In this document: piece by piece, positions 1 to 6,742 of the stretch
Layout of the letters: the number at the start of each line of letters is the position of its first letter
Position numbering within the stretch: the stretch's first letter is position 1
Notes under the pieces: generated by a model
What the model was told of the DNA's origin: nothing
Databases searched by the model: none
What the model saw: the letters and a program-made list of their open reading frames with translations, nothing else
Assembly: GCF_900549175.1 (NCBI RefSeq)
Contig: NZ_URNN01000016.1
Location: forward strand, 1 to 32,592
Length of the DNA stretch: 32,592 bases
Direction: 5' to 3'
Source of the DNA: an uncultured Prevotella sp.
GTDB taxonomy: Bacteria > Bacteroidota > Bacteroidia > Bacteroidales > Bacteroidaceae
Program-made: the position numbers and the translations under genes

Positions 1-265
1 GCAGACTCGGGGCACCAAAACGGTGTGACAACAGGGACGAAAAGGCATTTCCGCCGCTCTATTTCGAGAAAAAAGAAATGTTAAATTTTAGGAATTATTC
101 TGACTGAAAGACATAAAAAGCGCCCCGTCTTTTCATAGGCATTGCCTCAGAGAAACGCCGAAGTTGTTCTTAAACGCCGAACAACTGCCACCGGTACATT
201 GTGTTAAACAATATTAAAAACAGGGAGGAGTAAAACATAAATAACATTTAATTAATATAAATTAT
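1..265. other. Left edge without a recognised gene
   Basis: No complete gene is seen here. A plus-strand frame is open from the window edge to a stop at 105-107 and could be the last ~34 codons of a gene lying to the left, but nothing in it is recognisable. The rest is intergenic, with a short hairpin at 162-186 and a very AT-rich stretch leading into the promoter at 266-274. Confidence 0.4.
162..186. repeat. Short inverted repeat (hairpin)
   Basis: AGTTGTTC at 162-169 pairs perfectly with GAACAACT at 179-186 across a 9-base loop. The sequence AAACGCCGAA also occurs twice in direct orientation around it (about 154 and 172). No T-tract follows, so it is not a good intrinsic terminator. It may be an operator or a processed 3' end of an upstream gene. 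Confidence 0.3.
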
Positions 266-274
266 TACCTTTGC
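266..274 (+). promoter_or_regulatory. Bacteroidota -7 element for the TonB-domain operon
   Basis: TACCTTTGC matches the TAnnTTTGC consensus of the primary Bacteroidota sigma factor. No clear TTTG -33 element is visible. Transcription would start near 281 and give a ~175-nt leader before the gene at 458, enough to include the chain of mini-ORFs at 303-461. Confidence 0.6.
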
Positions 275-302
275 AGAATATTATACTCCCGTAAGGGAAA
301 AG

Positions 303-461
303 ATGAATATTAACAATATATTAAAATTATGAGTATACATAGCACATTGTTACACAAGACATTAGCCATGCTGTTCCTTCTCGCAATGACAGGAACGGGA
401 TGCAAGATTTTATGAATGTAACTTATTTGATTTTCAGAAACTATAAAATATGATAAAATGA
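303..461 (+). other. Chain of ATGA-overlapping mini-ORFs in the leader
   Basis: Four tiny ORFs follow each other and each overlaps the next by the four bases ATGA: 303-332 (9 codons), 329-415 (28 codons), 412-453 (13 codons) and 450-461 (3 codons). The last overlaps the ATG of the TonB-domain gene at 458. ATGA overlaps are the usual arrangement for translational coupling by termination and reinitiation. The same overlap joins the second and third genes of this operon at 3455-3458. Whether the peptides are made is unknown, and AT-rich DNA yields such overlaps by chance fairly often. Confidence 0.4.
329..415 (+). pseudogene. Orphan 28-residue lipoprotein signal peptide
   Basis: This short ORF encodes a textbook type II signal peptide: a basic, polar N-terminus with His and Lys, a hydrophobic core (LAMLFLLAM) and a lipobox-like TGTGC. 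Only three residues follow the Cys before the stop. It looks like the 5' end of a lipoprotein gene whose body has been lost, or a short leader or lipopeptide. It sits between the promoter at 266-274 and the TonB-domain gene, which has its own signal peptide, so it is not simply that gene's missing start. Remnant versus functional small gene cannot be decided from the sequence. Confidence 0.35.
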
Positions 462-1963
462 TGGACAATAATGCTTTTTCTACAAAAGTGGTGTTAGCTG
501 CAATACTGTTGACGAGTATCGCCAACAGCGCATTGGGACAGGATGTTCCCATTACGATGAGACAGACCGCGTCAGCGTCACCACAAAATGAAATAAAAAT
601 GTATTTTTTGGAAAATGACACATTAATGAACTTTGTTGGAAGAAGTTCATGTTACGTGAAAAAACAGAAAGAGAAATTCCTTATACTTTTTACTTTGGAT
701 ATTCCATACAGCAGACACGAAAAGTTGCAAAGAGTTTTGGCCAAGAAACTGTTTGATATTGACGGATTTTCCTTTATAGATGCACTCAAATTGTATAGAG
801 ACCAGCATGATGAGGTATATGATTTGGGGGAATGGAAAGGCAAGGGTAATTTTGTTGAAATCCAAAACCGTATAACGTCTGTTTACAAGAAACGGTTTGT
901 TGAGTATACCTACAGAGTGAAAAGAACAGTAAGGAAATTTAATAAGAATACTGATGACGCTCTTCCGAAAGAAGTTAATTTTGAACACTATTTATACGAC
1001 TCGAAAACGGAGAAGATTATTACTGTCGCAGATATCCTCACACCTGAAGTAATCAGCAAATATGATTTGGATGCCACAAGTACAGATATAACGATTTTTG
1101 GCGATTCTTGTTTTGTAAAAGGGAAATCGGACAGATCTCGACTTTTCGATCTGAAAGACAAGTCTTTGTCGGATTTTACAGGAGAATTTAAGAATTTCAT
1201 TATCGAAAAGAGAATAGAGGAGGAGGAAGATAAAAAGGTTTGGGAATATGTGGAAGATGCACCGACATTCCCTGGCGGTGACGTTGAGTTGATCAAATGG
1301 CTGTCGAACAACATCCAATATCCTAAATCGGCGAAGATAAAAGGTATGCAGGGACGTGTAATTGTTAAATTTGTAGTCAAGAAGGATGGCACTATCGGTG
1401 ATGCCAAAGTTGTGAGAAGCGTTGATCCGTTACTCGATAAAGAAGCACTTCGCGTAATCAAGGCAATGCCACAATGGACGCCCGGAAAACAGGACGGCAA
1501 GGCTGTTGCGGTCTATCGCACATTGCCTGTCCCATTCACACTGCAAAAACAATCTGCTATGGCCGACAACAAAGCAGTAGCGCAGACAGATGCGGAATCG
1601 CAGATAACAAAGCCAAAGAAAGATTCGGAAGTTGCCAAAGAAAAGCCTTTGGAATTGGAGGTTGTAGATGTGATGCCCTCGTTCCCCGGAGGAGATTCTG
1701 CGCTGATGAAGTGGTTGTCTCAAAACATCAAATACCCGGCCATTGCAGAAGAAAACGGTGTACAGGGACGTGTCATCGTAAAATTCGCTGTAGACAAGGA
1801 CGGCAGCATCTACGATCCAAAAGTTCTTAGAAGCGTCGACCCGTCGCTTGACAAGGAAGCCCTGCGTGTGGTCAAGGCCATGCCTCGCTGGATTCCCGCC
1901 AAAAAGAACGGCCATCCGGTGTCTGTATATTTCACCATGCCCGTGACATTCCAGTTGCAGTAA
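458..1963 (+). CDS. Secreted protein with two tandem TonB C-terminal domains
   Basis: The 501-residue product begins with a Sec signal peptide (hydrophobic run VVLAAILLTSIANSALG, residues ~11-27). A middle region (~30-255) includes a stretch like the DUF3298 family (YLYDSKTEKIITVADIL). Two near-identical TonB_C domains follow at ~262-363 and ~400-501, each opening with a PxFPGGD motif and containing QGRVIVKF and SVDPxLDKEALRV. They are separated by a polar, Lys/Glu-rich linker. Classical TonB has a membrane anchor and a Pro-rich spacer, and neither is seen here, so this is probably a periplasmic protein and not the energy transducer of ExbBD. It is the first gene of an operon with the genes at 1989 and 3455. 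A start at the second ATG (461) is equally possible. Its partner and function are unknown. Confidence 0.8.
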   Translation: MMDNNAFSTKVVLAAILLTSIANSALGQDVPITMRQTASASPQNEIKMYFLENDTLMNFVGRSSCYVKKQKEKFLILFTLDIPYSRHEKLQRVLAKKLFDIDGFSFIDALKLYRDQHDEVYDLGEWKGKGNFVEIQNRITSVYKKRFVEYTYRVKRTVRKFNKNTDDALPKEVNFEHYLYDSKTEKIITVADILTPEVISKYDLDATSTDITIFGDSCFVKGKSDRSRLFDLKDKSLSDFTGEFKNFIIEKRIEEEEDKKVWEYVEDAPTFPGGDVELIKWLSNNIQYPKSAKIKGMQGRVIVKFVVKKDGTIGDAKVVRSVDPLLDKEALRVIKAMPQWTPGKQDGKAVAVYRTLPVPFTLQKQSAMADNKAVAQTDAESQITKPKKDSEVAKEKPLELEVVDVMPSFPGGDSALMKWLSQNIKYPAIAEENGVQGRVIVKFAVDKDGSIYDPKVLRSVDPSLDKEALRVVKAMPRWIPAKKNGHPVSVYFTMPVTFQLQ

Positions 1964-1988
1964 AATAATAATTAAAGTTACAATAATT

Positions 1989-3458
1989 ATGAATAACAGA
2001 ATTTTAGCAATCGTATTCTCATTGTTTGTATTGGCAAACAATGTATTTGCCGACAAGGAAAGCGACGCGTTTCTTGAAAATGTGGCTCAGGCAAAACCTG
2101 ACATGAGTTTGGAGAACGGTGCACAAACTTTTAAAGTCAGCACATCGTATAAAGGAAAGGTATTCACCTTAGAACTTCTTTGGGAGACGGACGATCCAGA
2201 TGATTTCAATGCCATGGCAGAAAAGAGCTTGGCTTCACTTGCCAGCAATAATGAGATAATGGAATTGGAGGCATTGGCCATGGAAAGGGCGCATAACGGA
2301 TTCATTGCCAATATGATAAAGTCGAATGCCAAATTCAAGCGCGTTGTGAAGATAGGCAAAAGCGGCAGGTATTATGAGTGGATGATGAAGGGTAAGCAAA
2401 TGAAAAGCATCAATATTTCCGATACCGTCAATGTGGACAAAATTCAGCTTGAGCTCCAGCTGCGTACCATAAATGCCGGACTTCCTGCCACTGTTGATGA
2501 AGAAATCACTCTGAACAGAATGTCGATAGACGGAAAGGCTCTTATTATGGAAGTAATCATGAGTGAAAAATCCCTGACCATCGACAAGATAGAAGAGATG
2601 AAAGATGTATTGGAAGTGATGTATGTCAATATTTTGAAGAGCGGCATGTTCGGCAAATACGCAGAACAGAGTGCCAAGGCTAATTTGGACTATGTAATAA
2701 GGATGCGTGGCGCCGTTTCACACAAGTGTACCGACATTACGATACCTCTGTCACGAGCAAAAGAGCTGTTTGACCCGACCAACCCTCTTGACAGCATTGA
2801 TGTGGCTATGGCTACCTCTGTATATTTTTGCAAAAAACAACTCCCTATTAAATTCAATTCTGGAAAAACTATTGTAGGCATAGAATATGCAGACAAGACT
2901 CTGTCATATATAGCAGATGTAGAGGGTAGAGACGTTGAGATAATTCATGATTTTAATGAGATAGGCAAACTGGATCTTTGTTTTTCCAATTTTTCCGGAT
3001 TTACAGAAACTTTGCCTGCTGATGTTCGTAAATTGAATGATTTGAAGATGAAGTTTGTATACCGCAATCCCCAATGGGACAAAGATATAATATATGAAAC
3101 TGGTTTGCAGCATCTTTTGCGTATTGTGGATGATGAAGAGTATCGAGATTCACTGCAATTGGCCCAAATTGCAGAACTTTACAATCTGTATAGAAAAAGT
3201 AACAATGAAATGAAGGAGGTTCATTCATTTGACGGCAATGTTTATACCATGAGAATCATGATAAATGACAAGAATGTTTTGCCTCAAAGACTTATCCGAC
3301 GTCTGACGTATGCAAAATTGGCCAACATGTTGAAGACCGATTACAAGAGTATATCTGAAATCTTGTGCCGAAGGAAGAAAAATCTGACATTCAGTGTAAA
3401 GAACACGGTGACGGGGAAAGAGGAGTCTATGGAAATATCATATATAAACTTACAATGA
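1989..3458 (+). CDS. Secreted protein of four ~116-residue repeat modules, unknown function
   Basis: I do not recognise this 489-residue protein as a named family. It starts with a Sec signal peptide (ILAIVFSLFVLANNVFA). The mature part divides into four modules ending near residues 141, 260, 376 and 489, a period of 113-119 residues. The module end is the clearest part: a hydrophobic strand such as LDYVIRMRG or LKMKFVYRN, about ten polar residues, then a second short strand ending in Leu or Ile. New modules often start with a DSIDVA- or DSLQLA-like helix. The downstream lipoprotein contains two more copies. The gene begins 25 bases after the TonB-domain gene and overlaps the next by ATGA, so the three are probably co-translated and act together in the periplasm. 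Confidence 0.7.
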   Translation: MNNRILAIVFSLFVLANNVFADKESDAFLENVAQAKPDMSLENGAQTFKVSTSYKGKVFTLELLWETDDPDDFNAMAEKSLASLASNNEIMELEALAMERAHNGFIANMIKSNAKFKRVVKIGKSGRYYEWMMKGKQMKSINISDTVNVDKIQLELQLRTINAGLPATVDEEITLNRMSIDGKALIMEVIMSEKSLTIDKIEEMKDVLEVMYVNILKSGMFGKYAEQSAKANLDYVIRMRGAVSHKCTDITIPLSRAKELFDPTNPLDSIDVAMATSVYFCKKQLPIKFNSGKTIVGIEYADKTLSYIADVEGRDVEIIHDFNEIGKLDLCFSNFSGFTETLPADVRKLNDLKMKFVYRNPQWDKDIIYETGLQHLLRIVDDEEYRDSLQLAQIAELYNLYRKSNNEMKEVHSFDGNVYTMRIMINDKNVLPQRLIRRLTYAKLANMLKTDYKSISEILCRRKKNLTFSVKNTVTGKEESMEISYINLQ

Positions 3459-4252
3459 AAAAACTGATATTGCGATGCACAGTATTTGTTTCGTGCAGCA
3501 TTGTTTTGCTATTGGCTTCGTGTGGCAACAAGGTTAAACCCAACTATGATATACCTGATGAGATTTTGGACGCCAAAATGCAAGAATTAATAGAAAAACT
3601 CAATAGAGATTTGCCCATGCTTATAGATGGTATTGGATCAAAAGTATCGGAGGCATATGACAATAAGCGTAAGACTATGATATCCACTTACGAAGTGGGC
3701 TGGGGAGTCGCTCTAAATAAGGTATTGAACAGCAATCCTGAAAATGCGAAATACAGGAGGATCTATAATCTGTCTTTTGTTGAGAATCCTCAAGAAATGG
3801 CACGGTTTGGATTGGATATGGAGGAAGTGTTTTACTATTATAATTTAAAAAAGGGCTGTAAGGATACCATTTCTGTGACATTAACCAACAAAGAATTGCG
3901 CAGAGCTTTGGAGGACACACGCTATCGCGACTCGGCATCGGTGGTGTGGCTAACGTATCTTTACAATGATGAATACTCTTACAAATCCAAAGGAAAAACA
4001 AAATTTATACTTAAAGATACGGTAGAGAACAACTGTTTTGTGAGGACTGTCGTAGTTTGCCGGCGCAGTGTCTTCGATACGTACAAGTCAATAATTGATG
4101 AAATGGTACTTGAAGAATCTCGCGATGGTAATAGCCGCGAGTGTTTCGATAGGCTTGGAAATGCCGAATTGGACTTTGTGGTAAGATATGTTGATGCCCA
4201 AAGCGGTGAGTTTGTTGAAGGCAAGCTCCCATATAAAGCATTTAAACATTGA
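3455..4252 (+). CDS. Lipoprotein of two modules related to the upstream repeat protein
   Basis: The start at 3455 is chosen because it gives a 265-residue product with a clear lipoprotein signal peptide (lipobox LASC, Cys ~24) and overlaps the upstream stop by ATGA; earlier in-frame starts lie inside the upstream gene. Residues after the Cys are GNKVKPN, without the acidic residues of the Bacteroidota surface-export signal, so the lipoprotein may face the periplasm. It has two modules of the upstream repeat family, ending near residue 148 (YYYNLKKGCKDTISVTLTNK) and at the C-terminus (LDFVVRYVDAQSGEFVEGKL). Function is unknown. Shared modules suggest duplication and perhaps hetero-assembly with the 489-residue protein. 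Confidence 0.7.
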   Translation: MKKLILRCTVFVSCSIVLLLASCGNKVKPNYDIPDEILDAKMQELIEKLNRDLPMLIDGIGSKVSEAYDNKRKTMISTYEVGWGVALNKVLNSNPENAKYRRIYNLSFVENPQEMARFGLDMEEVFYYYNLKKGCKDTISVTLTNKELRRALEDTRYRDSASVVWLTYLYNDEYSYKSKGKTKFILKDTVENNCFVRTVVVCRRSVFDTYKSIIDEMVLEESRDGNSRECFDRLGNAELDFVVRYVDAQSGEFVEGKLPYKAFKH

Positions 4253-4324
4253 TGGCAGCTGAAACGTTATAGACTATAATCCTTCATCAAATGACATGAA
4301 AGTATGTAGTTTTAGCATTTCGTG

Positions 4325-4360
4325 AAAGAGGGTACCCCTGATTATTGGTATACCCTCTTT
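4325..4360. terminator. Terminator hairpin between convergent genes
   Basis: AAAGAGGGTA (4325-4334) pairs perfectly with TACCCTCTTT (4351-4360) across a 16-base loop. It lies between the stop of the plus-strand operon (4252) and the stop of the minus-strand lipoprotein (4380), so it probably serves both directions. The T-tract on the plus strand is short and partly inside the stem. Confidence 0.6.
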
Positions 4361-4379
4361 AAAATTGTCCTACAGACAG

Positions 4380-5240
4380 TTATTTTAGTTTGACATTCTG
4401 TTTAGACAACCATTCTTTATAGGTATCTCCGATAGACGTGCCTAATTGTGCCGCAGCCGTCACGATTTCCTTCATGTCAAACGAATCGACATATTTCCGG
4501 TAAGCAGGCATCTTATTGAGTCCGATGCCAAAGTCAAGGTCTTCGTCCGTAAGTGTACCATAAGCAGCATTGGCCATTTGAATGGGAAAATTCTCTTCCA
4601 TAAATTTTATCAAAGACTCGATGGCTTGCATTTGCTCCCCATTTGCTTCAGGATTCAAGGCAGCAAGACCCTTTATCATATCTATGGCTGAGTCCATCGA
4701 TTTGGCCAAGAATCCTCCCTTATAATATTGTGCAAACTTTTGGGCATATTCATCAGGGCAAGTGTATTCGGTCTTGGCAGGGTTTGATGGGTCGACTTCA
4801 CCAATATTAGCCATAATTTCGGGCAGTTTCTTGTTGATGGCGGAGAAATGTTCATTATGCCGACGCCCCTCCTCTGTTTGGAGTTTCTCTATTATCTCTT
4901 TTATCTCCTCCGTTGTAATCTTGCCTTTGAACATGCTTACGAAAACAGGCTTCATTATTTCGTCCTCAAAGTTCTCGTCAAGAAACTGTTGTGCCAATGC
5001 ATCGCCACGGTCAGCACTTTCCGGTGCGAGCAAGGCCTTGTTGTATTCCATCATTGCAGGAATCATCTTGCCTTTGGCCTCTTCAAAGTCTTCTGCTTGT
5101 CCGGAAAGCTTTACAAGCTCCATTACGGCATCGCCGAAGTCGTCTTTTTCAACATTCTTGCTGTTTGTGCAAGCGTAGACAGTGGTGATCAACATGATCA
5201 TCACAATCTGGCAACTAAATAATCTCATGATCTTCTTCAT
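4380..5240 (-). CDS. DUF2059-like lipoprotein
   Basis: The 286-residue product has a lipoprotein-type signal peptide ending in VYAC (Cys ~24), followed by TNSKNVEKDD. The region MFKGKITTEEIKEIIEKLQTE (about residues 105-125), followed by a short basic helix, resembles the DUF2059 helical domain, where a helical pair follows an E(E)I-K-E motif. A second region of similar pattern (GTLTDEDLDFGIGL, ~225-240) suggests two copies. The protein is predicted to be mostly alpha-helical. It is monocistronic, convergent with the TonB-domain operon, with its own -7 element at 5383-5390 and a ~140-nt leader. The family assignment rests on pattern memory, and function is unknown. Confidence 0.6.
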   Translation of the reverse strand: MKKIMRLFSCQIVMIMLITTVYACTNSKNVEKDDFGDAVMELVKLSGQAEDFEEAKGKMIPAMMEYNKALLAPESADRGDALAQQFLDENFEDEIMKPVFVSMFKGKITTEEIKEIIEKLQTEEGRRHNEHFSAINKKLPEIMANIGEVDPSNPAKTEYTCPDEYAQKFAQYYKGGFLAKSMDSAIDMIKGLAALNPEANGEQMQAIESLIKFMEENFPIQMANAAYGTLTDEDLDFGIGLNKMPAYRKYVDSFDMKEIVTAAAQLGTSIGDTYKEWLSKQNVKLK

Positions 5241-5307
5241 TTTGTTGTAGTTTTAAATGATTAATAAATGTAATTTTAACTTAAAGTCAATTCATTGGGT
5301 CTACATT

Positions 5308-5342
5308 ACAGACTTCATGCTATAGACAGTCTACCAGTCTGT
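5308..5342. repeat. Nested inverted repeats in the leader of the minus-strand lipoprotein gene
   Basis: ACAGACT (5308-5314) pairs with AGTCTGT (5336-5342). Inside lies the palindrome TAGACAGTCTA (5323-5333). It falls in the probable 5' leader of the gene at 4380-5240 and could be an operator or an mRNA structure. The other bases of the 325-base gap 5241-5565 hold two promoter elements and no gene. Confidence 0.35.
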
Positions 5343-5382
5343 TAAATAGGTCAGTACCTATAAAAGTCAACAAAGACATCAA

Positions 5383-5390
5383 CAAATGTA
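5383..5390 (-). promoter_or_regulatory. -7 element for the DUF2059-like lipoprotein gene
   Basis: Read on the minus strand this is TACATTTG, a full match to TAnnTTTG. No -33 TTTG is evident. It would give a leader of about 135-140 nt containing the nested inverted repeats at 5308-5342. Confidence 0.45.
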
Positions 5391-5528
5391 CAACTTTTAT
5401 TTGATATTTTAGCCGGCATGATGTCTTTTTTAATTAATTTTAAACAACAGACGGACAGATTCTTTGTCAAGTATATTTTTAAATCATGAATTATCGCCCG
5501 ATTTAACCGTATTCTCACTTTTTTGATG

Positions 5529-5536
5529 TATTTTTG
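5529..5536 (+). promoter_or_regulatory. -7 element for lptB
   Basis: TATTTTTG matches TAnnTTTG and lies about 30 bases before the lptB start at 5566. A TTTG -33 element is not obvious. Confidence 0.5.
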
Positions 5537-5565
5537 TGCCGTTTTTATAAAGACACTACTTGATT

Positions 5566-6369
5566 ATGACCGACAGCATAGACAACAAGCAGACGGGAAG
5601 GCCGGATGCCATGAGCGGCAACATGACGCTACGCACCGAAGGGCTGGTGAAGCGCTACGGCAAGCGCACCGTGGTGAATGACGTGTCGATAAACGTACGT
5701 CAGGGTGAGATTGTGGGACTGCTCGGACCCAACGGAGCGGGCAAGACTACGTCGTTCTACATGACAACGGGACTCATCGTGCCCAACGGCGGCCACATTT
5801 TTCTCGACGACCTCGACATTACCGACTATCCGGTATACAAGCGTGCACAGGCCGGCATAGGTTATCTGGCGCAGGAGAACAGCGTGTTCCGCAAACTGAG
5901 TGTTGAAGACAACATTATGGCCGTGCTCGAAATGACCCGGCTCACACGTCAGGAACAGCTCGCAAAGCTGGAGAGTCTGATAAGTGAGTTCCGTCTGCAA
6001 AAGGTACGCAAAAACACAGGCGACCGCCTTTCCGGTGGTGAACGCCGCCGTACCGAGATAGCCCGGTGTCTGGCCATAAACCCAAAGTTTATAATGCTTG
6101 ACGAACCTTTTGCCGGTGTAGACCCCATTGCCGTGGGCGACATACAGAAGATAGTATGGCAGCTGAAAGACCGCAACATCGGCATACTCATCACCGACCA
6201 CAACGTGCACGAGACGCTGAGCATCACCGACCGCGCCTACCTGCTTTTCGAGGGCCGCATACTTTTTCAGGGCAATCCCGAGGAACTTGCCGCCAACAAG
6301 ATTGTGCGCGAGAAATATCTCGGCCGCGACTTCGTGCTGCACAAGAAGGACTTCCAAATGGAGGAATAA
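5566..6369 (+). CDS. lptB: Lipopolysaccharide export ABC transporter ATPase LptB
   Basis: LptB is the cytoplasmic ATPase that, with LptFG, powers extraction of lipopolysaccharide from the inner membrane for transport over the Lpt bridge. The 267-residue sequence has all ABC motifs: Walker A GPNGAGKTT (from residue ~54), a Q-loop, signature LSGGERRRTEIAR, Walker B FIMLDEPFAGVDP and the switch histidine in ITDHNVHE. The opening MTLRTEGLVKRYGKRTVV and the overall match are typical of LptB. The ATG at 5566 gives ~19 extra residues before that block; ATG 5623 would give a more standard length. It is a single gene here, followed by a long inverted repeat rather than by other lpt genes. Confidence 0.93.
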   Translation: MTDSIDNKQTGRPDAMSGNMTLRTEGLVKRYGKRTVVNDVSINVRQGEIVGLLGPNGAGKTTSFYMTTGLIVPNGGHIFLDDLDITDYPVYKRAQAGIGYLAQENSVFRKLSVEDNIMAVLEMTRLTRQEQLAKLESLISEFRLQKVRKNTGDRLSGGERRRTEIARCLAINPKFIMLDEPFAGVDPIAVGDIQKIVWQLKDRNIGILITDHNVHETLSITDRAYLLFEGRILFQGNPEELAANKIVREKYLGRDFVLHKKDFQMEE

Positions 6370-6376
6370 AAAGATT

Positions 6377-6644
6377 TCAGGAGTTAAAGGAGTTACCGCT
6401 CCCTGCGGGCGCTCTTTTTAGGAGTTATAGGAGTTAAAGGGAGTTACCGCTCCCTGCGGGCGCTCAGGAGTTAAAGCCAATACCGGCATAAAGGATGATT
6501 TGTTCAAGGATATAATCATCATTATAAAGATTAACTATAATGCAGACACATCCAATCGAGTCCTTTATGCCGGTATTGGCTTTAACTCCTGAGCGCCCGC
6601 AGGGAGCGATAACTCCCTTTAACTCCTTTAACTCCTAAAAAAGC
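6377..6644. repeat. Long inverted repeat made of GGAGTTAAAGG-type units
   Basis: The arms at 6411-6495 and 6561-6644 are reverse complements over ~85 bases with about three differences, separated by a 65-base spacer. Each arm contains GGAGTTA-type iterations, the block CGCTCCCTGCGGGCGCTC (itself able to form a short hairpin) and AAAGCCAATACCGGCATAAAGGA. A further direct copy of the first part lies at 6377-6415. It carries no ORF and fills most of the 373-base gap between lptB and tig. It may be a REP/MITE-like element or a large transcription barrier. RNA through it would fold into one very long hairpin. Confidence 0.75.
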
Positions 6645-6659
6645 AAACTGTTAAAATAT

Positions 6660-6700
6660 CGTAAACGTTAGGTGTTTACGGCATTTATCCGTATTTTTGC
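6660..6700 (+). promoter_or_regulatory. tig promoter with operator-like inverted repeat
   Basis: TATTTTTGC at 6692-6700 is a perfect TAnnTTTGC -7 element. Just upstream, CGTAAAC (6660-6666) and GTTTACG (6674-6680) form a perfect 7-base inverted repeat with a 7-base centre, covering the place where a -33 element would lie. The geometry suits a dimeric repressor or activator, but the regulator is unknown. Confidence 0.5.
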
Positions 6701-6742
6701 ACCTCGTAAAAAAATGACTAATACATTAATAAATAGCAAAAG

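Noticed and set aside
1..17. 3' end of a tRNA (a CACCA-like ending at the window edge)
   Set aside because: Only 17 bases are available and no T-arm or acceptor pairing can be verified.
3365..3454. Upstream start for the lipoprotein at 3455
   Set aside because: It would bury the lipoprotein signal peptide 30 residues inside and overlap the upstream gene by about 90 bases.
6377..6644. CRISPR array
   Set aside because: The GGAGTTAAAGG units are short, adjacent and arranged as an inverted repeat; there are no regularly sized unique spacers and no cas genes.
6377..6644. Insertion sequence remnant
   Set aside because: No transposase fragment or target-site duplication is visible; the mobile-element idea is kept only as one possible explanation of the repeat.
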